Assembly (NCBI RefSeq): GCF_009827435.1
Contig: NZ_WTYM01000059.1
Coordinates: 124,001-188,000 of the forward strand
Length of the DNA: 64,000 nt
DNA from: Croceibacterium salegens
GTDB lineage: Bacteria; Pseudomonadota; Alphaproteobacteria; Sphingomonadales; Sphingomonadaceae
Direction: 5' to 3'
Shown: piece after piece, positions 36,367 through 45,949 of the stretch
Layout: the number at the start of each line of letters is the position of its first letter
Numbering within the stretch: the first letter of the stretch is position 1
Position numbers and translations under genes: made by a program
The notes under the pieces: model-generated
The model's database searches: none
What the model saw: the letters and a program-made list of their open reading frames with translations, nothing else
What the model was told of the DNA's origin: nothing

Positions 36367-37602
36367 ATGAAAGCCTTTTGCGCCGCGCTGGCGGCCGCCG
36401 CGCTTGCCCTGCCGCAGGCCGGGGCGGCGCAGGAGCCGCTGGTGCTCGACACCGCGCGCATCGATCGCATGCTCGAAAGTTTCGTCGCCGACGGCCGCAC
36501 CGTCGGCGACGAAATCCTCATCTGGAAGGACGGCAAGGAGCAGCACTACGCCAGCGCCGGAATGGCCGACCGCGAGGGCAAGCGGCCATTCACGCGCGAC
36601 ACGCAGTTCCAGCTTTTCTCGATGACCAAGCCGGTCACAGGCGTGGCGCTCATGCAGCTGTGGGAGCAGGGCAAGTTCGGGCTCGACGACCCGCTCTCGC
36701 GCTACCTGCCGCAATTCGCCGATGTGAAGGTCTATGACGAGGCGGCGCCCGGCAAGCTGCGCCCGCCAAGCCGCCCGATCGTAATCCGCGACGTGATGCG
36801 GCACACCGCCGGGTTCACCTACGGCAACGCCGGGCATCCCAGCGATCCGGTGTGGAACGAGCTGCAGCCACTGTCGTCCGACCACACGTTGGCGCAGTTC
36901 GCCGACCTCATGGCGCAGGTCCCGCTGCTCTATGACCCGGGCACCCACTGGCACTACAGCGCCGGGGTCGACGTACAGGCGCGGCTGGTCGAGGTGCTCT
37001 CGGGCCAGCCGTTCGACGAATATGTCGCCGAGCATATCTTCCAGCCACTCGGCATGACCCATTCGTGCTGGAAATGCCCCGACACCATGCTTCCGAACCT
37101 GGCGGCGATTTACGACGGGCCCTCGCTCACCCGGATGCCGACCGAAGCCTGGCTCGACGCCAACTTCCGCGGCAAGCCGATGACCATGGGCGGCGCGGGG
37201 ATCGTCACTACGATCGACGACTACATGCGCTTCGCCCGCATGCTGCTCGGACACGGCGAGCTCGACGGTGCGCGGATCCTCCAGCCGGCCACGATCAGGG
37301 TCATGTCGACCGACCAGCTCGACCCGCGGATTACCGAGGCCGACCGGGCCTGGTTGCCCAGCAAGGGAACCGGCGGCTTCGGGCTCGACTTCTTCGTGCG
37401 GACCAGGCCGCCGCAGACGCCGCAGGAAAACCGCGGCGCGGTCGGCGAGTTCTTCTGGGACGGGCTGCCCTCAATGCTGTTCTGGGTCGATCCAGCCAAC
37501 GACATGGCGGTGGTCTTCGCGACGCAGAAGACGCCGTTCGACGGCACGCTGCACCACGACATCCGCGCCGCGCTCTACGGTGCCGATTACCCCGCCGACT
37601 AG
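36367..37602 (+). CDS. Serine hydrolase (beta-lactamase/esterase, class C-like)
   Basis: 411 residues with a signal peptide (ALAAAALALPQAGAAQ). The class C SxxK motif is FSMTKP (Ser85, Lys88), and the tyrosine motif is HYSAGVDV (Tyr-Ser-Ala in place of Tyr-x-Asn). Such proteins are EstB-like esterases, carboxypeptidase-like proteins or 6-aminohexanoate hydrolase-like enzymes rather than true antibiotic beta-lactamases. It starts 11 bases after the dienelactone hydrolase gene, with GGGGGTTGC just before the ATG. Confidence 0.85.
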   Translation: MKAFCAALAAAALALPQAGAAQEPLVLDTARIDRMLESFVADGRTVGDEILIWKDGKEQHYASAGMADREGKRPFTRDTQFQLFSMTKPVTGVALMQLWEQGKFGLDDPLSRYLPQFADVKVYDEAAPGKLRPPSRPIVIRDVMRHTAGFTYGNAGHPSDPVWNELQPLSSDHTLAQFADLMAQVPLLYDPGTHWHYSAGVDVQARLVEVLSGQPFDEYVAEHIFQPLGMTHSCWKCPDTMLPNLAAIYDGPSLTRMPTEAWLDANFRGKPMTMGGAGIVTTIDDYMRFARMLLGHGELDGARILQPATIRVMSTDQLDPRITEADRAWLPSKGTGGFGLDFFVRTRPPQTPQENRGAVGEFFWDGLPSMLFWVDPANDMAVVFATQKTPFDGTLHHDIRAALYGADYPAD

Positions 37603-38136
37603 CGCGCCTCGTTCTCGCAGCAGTGCAAAAACACTTTCATACACGGCGGCGGCCTGCATAGTGTCCTGCCGATGCCGTGTCGCTTTGCCTCCTCGTGCGC
37701 TCCCTGTCGTTGCGCTGACCACGCGGGGACGTGCGGCCGGGACGAATTTATTCCCGCCGGGCATGTGTGACCCGGTCGATCTGTGACCTTTTTCCACCTA
37801 ACTTACTGAAAATACAACAGTTATGTGGAAAGGTGCCTGGGTCAAACCTGAGAACCTTGTGACCCTGCTGCGTTGCCTTTCCAAGCCTGCGTCGGAAGCG
37901 GGCCGGCGTACGAATCCGGCCCTGAAAGGGAGTGGGCGGCCCTTGCGGGCCGCCCAGATAAGGAGTTCTGCGATCGGCCACCGAGGGGCCGGAACCGAGG
38001 GACCTGATGGCCCCGGGCCTCCGGTGACAGGTGGAGAATCACGCCTCGCTGGTTAAGACCGTCCTGCGATTCATGGTTACCATGAAGTTACCTATCGTGT
38101 GGCGCGGCTGGAGCCGGGTCGCGGGCGAAAAAAGTC
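37603..38136. other. 534-bp non-coding gap between convergent genes, with strong hairpins
   Basis: No credible gene fits. The region separates two 3' ends, so it needs no promoter for either neighbour. It holds several stems: CCGGG/CCCGG at 37757-37775, a nested stem at 37827-37882, GGGCCGG/CCGGCCC at 37900-37922 and GGGCGGCCC/GGGCCGCCC at 37934-37955. CATGGTTACCATG, a dyad with 6-bp arms, lies at 38072-38084. Confidence 0.6.
37827..37955 (+). ncRNA. Candidate structured RNA (unclassified)
   Basis: Three consecutive helices: a nested stem in which GGAAAGG (37827) pairs with CCTTTCC (37876) and GGGTCA (37839) pairs with TGACCC (37860); GGGCCGG/CCGGCCC with a 9-base loop; and a perfect 9-bp GC stem with a TTGC loop. 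An AT-rich stretch (ACTTACTGAAAATACAACAG) just upstream could hold a promoter. It does not match 6S, SRP, RNase P or tmRNA hallmarks I know. The strand and boundaries are guesses. Confidence 0.3.
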
Positions 38137-39087
38137 TTAGAGCCCGTTCTTGCGTTCGATGGTGACGTCGGGATCGCGGCACCACTTGCCGTCGGGGCAG
38201 GCAAAGTCCGCCTTGGCCGCCGAATCGCCGCGCAAGTGCCATTGCAGCCAGTCGACGACGATCGCCGCGCCCTTGCCGCCGTTAGCATCGTTGTAGGTTC
38301 CGCCGTGGCCGGTCGGGATGTTGACCAGCATCGCCGGGGCCTTGGCAATCTTGGCGAAGTCGTCGGTGCCGTTGGCGTAGGCGATGTCGCTCGGCCCGCC
38401 GAGCAGGTAGAGCACCGGGGTGTGGATCGCCGCCAGCTGGTCCTTGCTCATGTCCATCTCGCCTCCTGGCTCGCCCGGGGGTTTCTCGATGAAGATGCCG
38501 CTGTTCTGGATCACCAGCGTGTCGATGCGCGGATCGTCGGCCAGCCGCAGCGCCTGGACGCCGCCGCACGAATAGCCGCCGAGGGCGATGGCGTTGGGAT
38601 CGATCATGCCGACATAGCGGCTTCCCGCGCGGCCGTTCTCCGAAATCGCCCAGTCGAGCGCGTAGGCAAGGTCGGTTGCCGTCGTCTCGGTGGCGAATGG
38701 GCCGTTGCCGGTACCGCTTGCCGGGCGCGGAGACTTGGCGTTGGGGCCGCTGCGCCATTGGCCCGGCGCGATCGCGAGATAGCCGTGGCTGGCGATCTCG
38801 GCGAGCTGCTGGCGCGCGCTCGTCGCGTCGGCCGCGCAGGCGCCATTGCCCCAAACGAACACCCCAAGCGTACCCTCCCTGAACGGCGAGAGATCGCGCG
38901 GACGATAGACGACGTAGCCTTCAAGGTTGGGGTCGAGTTCCGTCAGCGCGGGGTAGGGGCCGGTGCCCTGTGTATCGGGCACCTTGTCGGCCTCGGCCTG
39001 CATGCGTTCAAAATCGGACTGTTGAACTGTGGCGCATCCGGCCAGCGAAAGGGTCAGAACAGTCCCGATAAAGCGCTTGATCGACAT
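38137..39087 (-). CDS. Lipoprotein alpha/beta hydrolase
   Basis: 316 residues from ATG 39087. The lipobox LAGC gives Cys18 as the lipidation site. The hydrolase part has VFVWGNGACAADA as oxyanion region and the elbow GGYSCGG with Ser173 as likely nucleophile followed by Cys174; PTGHGGTYND near the C-terminus would hold the catalytic His. Similar chlorophyllase-like or PET-hydrolase-like folds act on diverse esters; the substrate is unknown. It is the last gene of a minus-strand operon with an AKR and a CmcJ-family gene, 16 bases after the latter. Confidence 0.77.
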   Translation of the reverse strand: MSIKRFIGTVLTLSLAGCATVQQSDFERMQAEADKVPDTQGTGPYPALTELDPNLEGYVVYRPRDLSPFREGTLGVFVWGNGACAADATSARQQLAEIASHGYLAIAPGQWRSGPNAKSPRPASGTGNGPFATETTATDLAYALDWAISENGRAGSRYVGMIDPNAIALGGYSCGGVQALRLADDPRIDTLVIQNSGIFIEKPPGEPGGEMDMSKDQLAAIHTPVLYLLGGPSDIAYANGTDDFAKIAKAPAMLVNIPTGHGGTYNDANGGKGAAIVVDWLQWHLRGDSAAKADFACPDGKWCRDPDVTIERKNGL

Positions 39088-39103
39088 GCTTCGCCCCCGC
39101 GAT

Positions 39104-39907
39104 TCAGCCATACCAGTAACAGGTCCCGCGCATTTCCAGGCTCACCCGGGGTGGCGCATCGGGCCCGGCAAGCGGGTTGTCGAAGGCCCCGTGCGGCATC
39201 AGCTGCGCCCGCTCCGGGTCGCTCTCGCTGGTCTTGAAGACGATCGCCTCGTCGGGCCGCATGTCGGAGTAATAGAACCATTGGTGCGCCGGATTCGCCG
39301 CCAGAAGGTAGTTGGCAAAGCCCCACTCCGGGCTCCCGTCGAGCGGGTCGAAAATCGCCTGGCAGTCGAGCAGGTCCTCCGCGGCGATGCTGGGGTAGGC
39401 GCAGAGGCCAAGCGGCACGTCCTGCGTCCCCCCGGCAAGCGAGCGCCAGACGTTGTACTGGGCGCTGCGAACGACGGTCTTGCCCTCCGGAGCACCCTTG
39501 GCTCGCATCGCGGCGGCATCTTCCTTCGCCATGTCGACGTGGACGAAACGCGCGGGATGCGAATTGTCGTGCTCCTCGTTCGCGCCGCTCTTCTCGGAGA
39601 AGCGCAGGATGCCGAACGGGGTCATCATCACCTCGTCGCACCCGGTCAGGCGCTTGAGCAGGTCGGAAATCTCTGCGCGGTGGACCTTGGCCACCTGTTC
39701 GAGGTCGGTCAGGTCATCGACCGCGCTCGCGTGCCCCACCAGCATGAAGCCTTCGCGGTCGAGATCGGCGTCGATTTCGCGCGCGTCGTGGATCGTCACT
39801 TCGGCCGGCTTCAGCGGGACGAAGTCCTTCTCGTGCGCGTTGGCATAGAAAAAGGGGCGCCTCTCCGTGCGTTCGGAATATCCGATCGCCGCCCTTACGT
39901 CTTTCAT
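39104..39907 (-). CDS. CmcJ/NvfI-family oxidoreductase-like protein
   Basis: 267 residues from ATG 39907, which overlaps the AKR stop as ATGA. The family shows FYANAHEKDF, TIHDAREID, the GFMLVGHASAV segment, SHPARFVHVDMAKEDA with its His-x-Asp pair and the closing GTCYWYG. Relatives include CmcJ of cephamycin biosynthesis and NvfI-type Fe(II)/2-oxoglutarate enzymes of fungal meroterpenoid pathways; the HVD pair and distal histidine support an iron enzyme. A bacterial catabolic role is not known to me. It lies between an AKR and a lipoprotein hydrolase. Confidence 0.7.
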   Translation of the reverse strand: MKDVRAAIGYSERTERRPFFYANAHEKDFVPLKPAEVTIHDAREIDADLDREGFMLVGHASAVDDLTDLEQVAKVHRAEISDLLKRLTGCDEVMMTPFGILRFSEKSGANEEHDNSHPARFVHVDMAKEDAAAMRAKGAPEGKTVVRSAQYNVWRSLAGGTQDVPLGLCAYPSIAAEDLLDCQAIFDPLDGSPEWGFANYLLAANPAHQWFYYSDMRPDEAIVFKTSESDPERAQLMPHGAFDNPLAGPDAPPRVSLEMRGTCYWYG

Positions 39908-40896
39908 GCGTCCTCGAACTCCTCGGTATCGATCGTCGGCCTTATCGCGTCGTGATAGCGATGACCGCGCACCGTGTCGTGGTTGATGATGCGCCCCGCC
40001 TCGGCGATCGCTTCGGCCGGGATGGCGAGCTCGGAGGAGGCCCAATTCTCTTCGAGGTGTGCGAGGCTCGTCGTGCCCGGGATGACGTGGCAGTTTTCGC
40101 CTTGTTCGAGGACCCAGCGCAGCGCCAGCTGGGCCGGCGTCACATTTTGGTCGGCGGCGAGTTCGCCGAGCCGTTCCACCAACCGCAGGTTGTGCGGCCA
40201 GTTTTCGGCGTTGAAGCGCGGCATCCTGGTGCGCAGGTCCTGCTCTTCGAGCGTCGAGGGATCCTTGAGCACCCCGCCAAAGGCGCCGCGCCCGGTGGGG
40301 CTGAAGGCCACGAGAGCGGTGCCCAGTTCCCTGGTCGCTTCGAGCACTCCGATCTCGACGTTGCGGGTCCACAGCGAATACTCGGGCTGCACCGCCGCCA
40401 TGGGGTGCACGGCGTGGGCCTCGCGCAAGTGCGCCGCGCTCCACTCGCTGACCCCGTAGGCGCCGATCTTGCCCGCCTCGATCGCCCGCACCATCGCCCC
40501 GACGCTGTCGGCGACCGGCACCTTGGGATCGAAGCGGTGCATGTAGAACAGGTCGATGTGATCGGTGCCGAGCCGCTCAAGGCTCGCATCGAGCGAAGTA
40601 GTGATCGCTTCCGGACTGCAATCTACGCCGCGTTTGGGCCCGTCGACGACGATTCCGACCTTGCTGGCGAGGAAGAACTCAGCCCTGCGGTGCATCACCG
40701 CCTTCTTCAGCAGCGCCTCGTTCTTGCCGCCGCCGTAGATGTTGGCGGTATCGAGGTGGTTGTAGCCGATATCCAGCGCACGGTTGAGCAGAGCGATGCA
40801 GTCGTCCTCGCCCGGGGGCGTTCCATAGGCCCAGGACAGGTTCATGCAGCCGAGGCCGACGGGGTGAAGCGGTCGTCCGGCGATCGTACGCTGCAT
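39904..40896 (-). CDS. Aldo/keto reductase
   Basis: 330 residues. The AKR core is clear: GLGCMNLSW, the catalytic Asp-Tyr-Lys-His set in HLDTANIYGGGKNEALL, FLASKVGI and DLFYMHRFD, and a C-terminal IPGTTSLAHLEENW NADPH-binding segment. These enzymes reduce carbonyls or oxidise alcohols with NADP(H). Start ATG 40896 encodes the conserved MQRTIAGRPLHPVGLG; the longer frame from 40944 would begin without a good signal. It is translationally coupled by ATGA to the CmcJ-family gene, so it probably acts on the same substrate. Confidence 0.86.
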   Translation of the reverse strand: MQRTIAGRPLHPVGLGCMNLSWAYGTPPGEDDCIALLNRALDIGYNHLDTANIYGGGKNEALLKKAVMHRRAEFFLASKVGIVVDGPKRGVDCSPEAITTSLDASLERLGTDHIDLFYMHRFDPKVPVADSVGAMVRAIEAGKIGAYGVSEWSAAHLREAHAVHPMAAVQPEYSLWTRNVEIGVLEATRELGTALVAFSPTGRGAFGGVLKDPSTLEEQDLRTRMPRFNAENWPHNLRLVERLGELAADQNVTPAQLALRWVLEQGENCHVIPGTTSLAHLEENWASSELAIPAEAIAEAGRIINHDTVRGHRYHDAIRPTIDTEEFEDA

Positions 40897-40913
40897 GTCA
40901 AGTTGGTCCTTCG

Positions 40914-41282
40914 TTAGTGGAGCGAGAAGCTGGTCCCGACCCACCGATAGAAGTCGTCCTGTACCGAGTTCAAGCCCTGGGCCGACTTCAGATAGCCCTG
41001 GATGTCATCTTCGATCGCCTGCAGGCGCCATTTCGCCTGGTGATCGGCCAGGGCCTGGCGCAAGGCAAAGAAGCGCTCGGAAAACGCGTCCCTGAGCGCA
41101 GTATCGGCCTGCAACCTCGCGTCGGTTTTCATGTCCTGCAGGATTTCGAGCATCAGCATCGCATAGCGGCTGCGAAGCTTGACGATCTCGTTCTTGCTAT
41201 CGGTGCCGCCGGCATCGGCCAACGATCGCATCTTGCGATACATCGTTTCGGCGTCGGCCAGCGTGGAATCCAGCTTGCCCAT
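40914..41282 (-). CDS. Small alpha-helical protein of unknown function
   Basis: 122 residues from ATG 41282, preceded by GGGAGAGG. The sequence is charged and almost wholly helical (LDSTLADAETMYRKMRSLAD, KNEIVKLRSRYAMLMLEILQDMK, DAFSERFFALRQALADHQAKWRLQAIEDD), with no cysteines or membrane segment. I do not recognise a family. It sits 17 bases before the AKR gene and directly after a long inverted repeat, so it may begin the AKR operon. Confidence 0.65.
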   Translation of the reverse strand: MGKLDSTLADAETMYRKMRSLADAGGTDSKNEIVKLRSRYAMLMLEILQDMKTDARLQADTALRDAFSERFFALRQALADHQAKWRLQAIEDDIQGYLKSAQGLNSVQDDFYRWVGTSFSLH

Positions 41283-41291
41283 TGGCCCCTC

Positions 41292-41352
41292 TCCCAACTT
41301 GACCCCATAAATGGGGACTCCCTTCCTCCATTTTGCCGGAATCAAGTTGGGA
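41292..41352. repeat. Long inverted repeat with inner hairpin between ligC and the helical-protein gene
   Basis: TCCCAACTTGA (41292-41302) and TCAAGTTGGGA (41342-41352) form a perfect 11-bp stem around 39 bases. Directly inside the left arm, CCCCATAAATGGGG (41303-41316) is a second hairpin. It starts a few bases from the ligC stop and ends at the ribosome binding site of the next gene. It could be a terminator for the lig operon, a regulatory dyad or a small mobile repeat. Confidence 0.75.
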
Positions 41353-41357
41353 AATGG

Positions 41358-42314
41358 TTACGACCAGCCGTCTTGCGCCTCAAGGCTCTTTGCGAGTTCG
41401 CCGATCACGCGGTAGCAATCGAGCACCTGGGCCACCGAGGAATTCGGCTCGCGGCCCTCGCGAATTGCGGCGATGAACTCGCGGTCCTGCAGCTCGATTC
41501 CGTTGTTGCTCACCGTCACGCCTGAGAGGTCGATCGGCTCTTCCTTGCCGGTCACGAGGTCGTCGTAACGCGCGATGTAGGTCGCAGTGTCGCCGATGTA
41601 GCGGAAGAAGGTGCCGAGCGGACCGTCGTTGTTGAACGACAGCGAGAGCGTGCAGATCGCGCCGCTCTGGCTCTTGAGCTGGATCGACATGTCCATGGCG
41701 ATGCCGAGATCCGGGTGCTTCGGCCCCTGGATGGCGTTGGCAGTGACGATCTTGCCGGCCTGATAGGCGAACAGATCGATGGTGTGCGCCGCGTGGTGCC
41801 ACAGGAGGTGGTCGGTCCAGCTGCGCGCCTCGCCCTTGGCGTTCATGTTCTTGCGGCGGAAAAAGTAGGTCTGCACGTCCATCTGCTGGACGTTGAAGTC
41901 GCCCGCCACGATCCTGTTGTGCACGTACTGGTGGCTCGGATTGAAGCGCCGGGTGTGCCCGACCATGCAGACGAGGCCGGTTTCCTGCTGCTTCTTCAGC
42001 ACCGCTTCGGCATCGGCCCAGCTGTCGGACAGCGGGATCTCGACCTGCACGTGCTTGCCCGCCTCCATGCAGGCGATCGCCTGTTCGGCGTGCATCTGCG
42101 TCGGGGTGCACAGGATCACCGCGTCGACGTCGTCCCGGGCTAGCGCCTCGGCGAGGTCGGTGCCGGCATGCGGAGCGCCGTACTTGGCGGCGACTTCCGC
42201 CGCCTGTTCGGCCCGGCGCGAGATGATCGAGGTGATCGAAACCCCGTCGATGTTCTTCAGGCCGTCGAGGTGCTTTTCACCGAAAGCGCCGGCTCCGGCG
42301 AGTGCGATACGCAT
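41358..42314 (-). CDS. ligC: 4-Carboxy-2-hydroxymuconate-6-semialdehyde dehydrogenase (LigC)
   Basis: 318 residues of the Gfo/Idh/MocA family. N-terminal NAD(P) site IALAGAGAFGEKHLDGL, then the family lysine region GKHVQVEIPLSDS, with VGHTRRFNPSH, HLLWHHAAHTIDLF and IQGPKHPDLGIAMDM as in Sphingobium LigC. It oxidises the LigAB product (as its hemiacetal) to 2-pyrone-4,6-dicarboxylate. AGGAGAG precedes ATG 42314. It follows ligB by 20 bases and is the last gene of the minus-strand lig operon. Confidence 0.92.
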   Translation of the reverse strand: MRIALAGAGAFGEKHLDGLKNIDGVSITSIISRRAEQAAEVAAKYGAPHAGTDLAEALARDDVDAVILCTPTQMHAEQAIACMEAGKHVQVEIPLSDSWADAEAVLKKQQETGLVCMVGHTRRFNPSHQYVHNRIVAGDFNVQQMDVQTYFFRRKNMNAKGEARSWTDHLLWHHAAHTIDLFAYQAGKIVTANAIQGPKHPDLGIAMDMSIQLKSQSGAICTLSLSFNNDGPLGTFFRYIGDTATYIARYDDLVTGKEEPIDLSGVTVSNNGIELQDREFIAAIREGREPNSSVAQVLDCYRVIGELAKSLEAQDGWS

Positions 42315-42334
42315 CAAATACTCTCCTGTCTGGA

Positions 42335-43666
<1,332 letters not shown>

Positions 43667-43670
<4 letters not shown>

Positions 43671-43966
43671 TGATCCGTCCATTCATAGGTCAGCGGGGCC
43701 TCGCGGAAGGCGAAGCGGTCGATGTGGCGTTCGATCACGCCGCGCATGCGTTCGTTCTCTTCCGCGTCGGCAGTGGTCAGGGTGATGCCAATCCCGTCCT
43801 TGTGCGCGGTCATTACGGCATTCGTGTGCTCGCTGAAGGGGAACACCCCCATGCCGTCGCCGTCGTCGTAGCTGGTCGCCATCTTGTGGCCCCAGTGGCT
43901 GACGAGCTGCTTGATGTAGCGCTCGGGCTGCTCGCAATAGGCCATTCCGGTTGCGGTGGCGCTCAC
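43667..43966 (-). CDS. DUF2218 protein embedded in the lig operon
   Basis: 99 residues, the full length of a DUF2218 domain: YIKQLVSHWGHKM, GMGVFPFSEHTNAVMTAHKDGIGITLTTADAEENERMRGVIERHIDRFAFREAP-type core shortened here to its key parts. Function is unknown; relatives are often annotated in siderophore or metal contexts. Both ends overlap neighbours by 4 bases (ATGA with ligJ upstream and with ligA downstream), so it is translated as part of the pathway operon. A role in the dioxygenase, for example iron loading or repair, is a hypothesis. Confidence 0.82.
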
Positions 43967-44988
43967 AGCCCGCGTTCCTTGAGGATTGCATCGAGCCGCG
44001 GATAGACGATCCGGGCGTTGCCTTCGAAAATCATGTGCTTCTCTTCGGCGGAGATATCGAGTGCATCGATGTAGCGCTTGGTATCGTCGAAATAGAAGCC
44101 GGTAGTCGGGTCGATCCCGCGCACCGCGCCGACCATTTCGCTGCCGAACAGGATGTTCTTGTTCTCGATCACGTCGGCCAGCAGGTCGATGCCCGGCTGG
44201 TGATAGACGCAGGTGTCGAAGAACACATTGTTCATCAGGTGCACCTGCAGGTCAGGCTGCTTGAGCATGTCGGCGAGGCCCCGGTAGCGGCCCCAGTGAT
44301 AGGGCACAGCGCCGCCGCCGTGCGGGATGATCAATTTGAGCGTCGGGAAGCGGGAGAACAGATCGCCCTGCAGCAGTTGCATGAAGGCGACGGTGTCGGC
44401 GGCGAGATAGTATCCGCCGGTGGCGTGCATCGCCGGGTTGCAGCTGCCCGAGACGTGGATCATCGCCGGGACTTCCAGCTCGCACATCGCCTCGTAGATC
44501 GGGAACCAGTATTCGTCGGTCAGCGGCGGGTGCTGGAAGTGGCCGCCGCCCGGATCGGGGTTGAGGTTGCAGACGACGAAGTTCAGTTCCTCGACGCAGC
44601 GGCGCAACTCGCGTACGCTCTCCGACATGTCCGACTTCGGGCTCTGCGGCAGCATGCAGCCGCCGATGAAGGTATCGGGGAACAGCTGCGTCACGCGATA
44701 GATCAGGTCGTTGCACCGCTTCGCCCATTCGCTCGCCACCGCCTGGTCGCCGACGTGCGGCGCCATCGCGCTGGCCCGGGGGCTGAAGATAGTGAAGTCG
44801 GCGCCGCGTTCTTTGATCAGGCGCAACTGATTGGCCTCGATCGTCTCGCGAATCTCGTCGTCCGAGATCTCGGGGTAGGGCGGGCATTCGGTGCCGGCCT
44901 TGAAGGCGGCCTTCTGTTCCTCGCGCCAGGCATCATGCCCCTTGGGGAGCACAGTATAGTGGCCGTGGCAGTCGATAATCAGGCTCAT
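43963..44988 (-). CDS. ligJ: 4-Oxalomesaconate hydratase (LigJ)
   Basis: 341 residues, identical in length to Sphingobium LigJ. Zinc-binding DCHGHY (His8, His10), FSPRASAMA, NLNPDPGGGHFQHPPLTD, PAMIHVSGSCNPAMH, IPHGGGAVPYHWGR and FGSEMVGAVRGIDPTTG are all diagnostic. It hydrates 4-oxalomesaconate (its enol or keto tautomer) to 4-carboxy-4-hydroxy-2-oxoadipate. Its start overlaps the upstream oxidoreductase stop as ATGA, and its stop overlaps the DUF2218 start likewise. Confidence 0.94.
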   Translation of the reverse strand: MSLIIDCHGHYTVLPKGHDAWREEQKAAFKAGTECPPYPEISDDEIRETIEANQLRLIKERGADFTIFSPRASAMAPHVGDQAVASEWAKRCNDLIYRVTQLFPDTFIGGCMLPQSPKSDMSESVRELRRCVEELNFVVCNLNPDPGGGHFQHPPLTDEYWFPIYEAMCELEVPAMIHVSGSCNPAMHATGGYYLAADTVAFMQLLQGDLFSRFPTLKLIIPHGGGAVPYHWGRYRGLADMLKQPDLQVHLMNNVFFDTCVYHQPGIDLLADVIENKNILFGSEMVGAVRGIDPTTGFYFDDTKRYIDALDISAEEKHMIFEGNARIVYPRLDAILKERGL

Positions 44989-45821
44989 GCAGCTTGGTCT
45001 TTCCGGGTCCGTGCGCCCTCTCCGGCGCGGCGCTGTAACTTGACGGTGCCTTCGCTCATCACCGGCTCGATGCCGAGCGCGGCGAGGGTCTTGCACACTT
45101 CTTCCATTTCCGCCGCGCGGCGCAAGCCATGCGTGTCCATGCGTTCCTTGTTGTAGGCGGTCTTCGCGGCCCAGCCGATCGCCTTCTCGCTGGCATCGAG
45201 CGAGGCCATGACCTCGTCGAACACGCCGGCGGCCTGGGCGGCCGCAGCGCATTCGCTGGTCAGCGCTTCGAGCCCCTTGACCATGACCGAGCGGATCATC
45301 TTGATGGCGCTGGCCCGGCCGATTTCCTCGCCGACGATGCGGGTCTTGCCAAAGCCGAGGGCCTTGAGGGCTGTTTCCGCCGCGCCGGCATGTTCACCGG
45401 CCAGCAACAGCGGCACGTCGAGCGCCGCCGGATCGACCGGAGCCATCACCGCGACATCGACATAACGCCCTCCCGCCGCTGCGATCGCTTCGGCAGCGGC
45501 GCGCTTGGTCTGTGGGGCGACCGAGTTCAGGTCGCACCACAGCGCGCCCGCGGGCAGAAGTGCGGCATAGTCCTGCGCGGCAGGCAGTGCGGCATCGGCG
45601 GTGACGAGGCTCAGGACAATGTCGGCACCGGCCAGCGCAGCGGCCGGATCGGCGGCGGCGTCGACCCCGCAATCGGCCATCGCTGCGCGGCGTTCGGCCA
45701 GCACGTCCCAGCCCCTGGCATGGCCCTGCCAGCCGCCAGAGCGAGCAAAGGTCGACCCGGCTTCGCCGAAGCCGACAAGCGCCACCCGCGGGGGCGAAAA
45801 GGGCGTATTCGAGTCTGGCAT
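44985..45821 (-). CDS. NAD(P)-dependent beta-hydroxyacid dehydrogenase-like protein (DUF1932 C-terminus)
   Basis: 278 residues. An N-terminal Rossmann domain (VALVGFGEAGSTFA) and 6-phosphogluconate dehydrogenase-like segments (CDLNSVAPQTKR, GGRYVDVAVMAPVDP) lead to a DUF1932 C-terminal domain with EEIGRASAIKMIRSVMVKGLEALTSEC. It would reduce or oxidise a hydroxyacid; a catalytic Lys is in KMIRS. First gene of the minus-strand lig operon and coupled by ATGA to ligJ. It is not one of the standard pathway enzymes, so it may handle a side product or another entry substrate. Confidence 0.82.
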   Translation of the reverse strand: MPDSNTPFSPPRVALVGFGEAGSTFARSGGWQGHARGWDVLAERRAAMADCGVDAAADPAAALAGADIVLSLVTADAALPAAQDYAALLPAGALWCDLNSVAPQTKRAAAEAIAAAGGRYVDVAVMAPVDPAALDVPLLLAGEHAGAAETALKALGFGKTRIVGEEIGRASAIKMIRSVMVKGLEALTSECAAAAQAAGVFDEVMASLDASEKAIGWAAKTAYNKERMDTHGLRRAAEMEEVCKTLAALGIEPVMSEGTVKLQRRAGEGARTRKDQAA

Positions 45822-45844
45822 CCTCTTGGCGTTCGCCTTACAGA

Positions 45845-45863
45845 CTGTATGTGTTACTTACAA
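45845..45863. promoter_or_regulatory. 19-bp operator in the divergent lig promoter region
   Basis: CTGTATGTGTTACTTACAA, an imperfect dyad (TTGTAAG against CATACAG on the minus strand) in the 128-base gap between the two lig operons, 24 bases from the oxidoreductase start and 87 bases from ligK. Same layout as the sites at 11629 and 26282. Confidence 0.6.
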
Positions 45864-45949
45864 GTTTGCGGGCTGGTCCAAGACTCCCTTGACGGAGCGG
45901 GGGCGGCCAGTCCACCGCAGCAAAAATTGCCCCGAGGAGAGTCGAACTT

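Noticed and set aside
36367-37602. Antibiotic-resistance beta-lactamase
   Set aside because: It has the SxxK motif, but the tyrosine motif is YSA and the context is a hydrolase operon; esterase or peptidase-like function is more likely.
37827-37955. 6S RNA, tmRNA, SRP RNA or RNase P RNA in the convergent gap
   Set aside because: A short AGCCTGCG..CGG similarity to the 3' arm of 6S RNA was noticed, but the closing stem and overall 6S layout are absent, and the hallmarks of the other RNAs are not there; kept only as an unclassified candidate.
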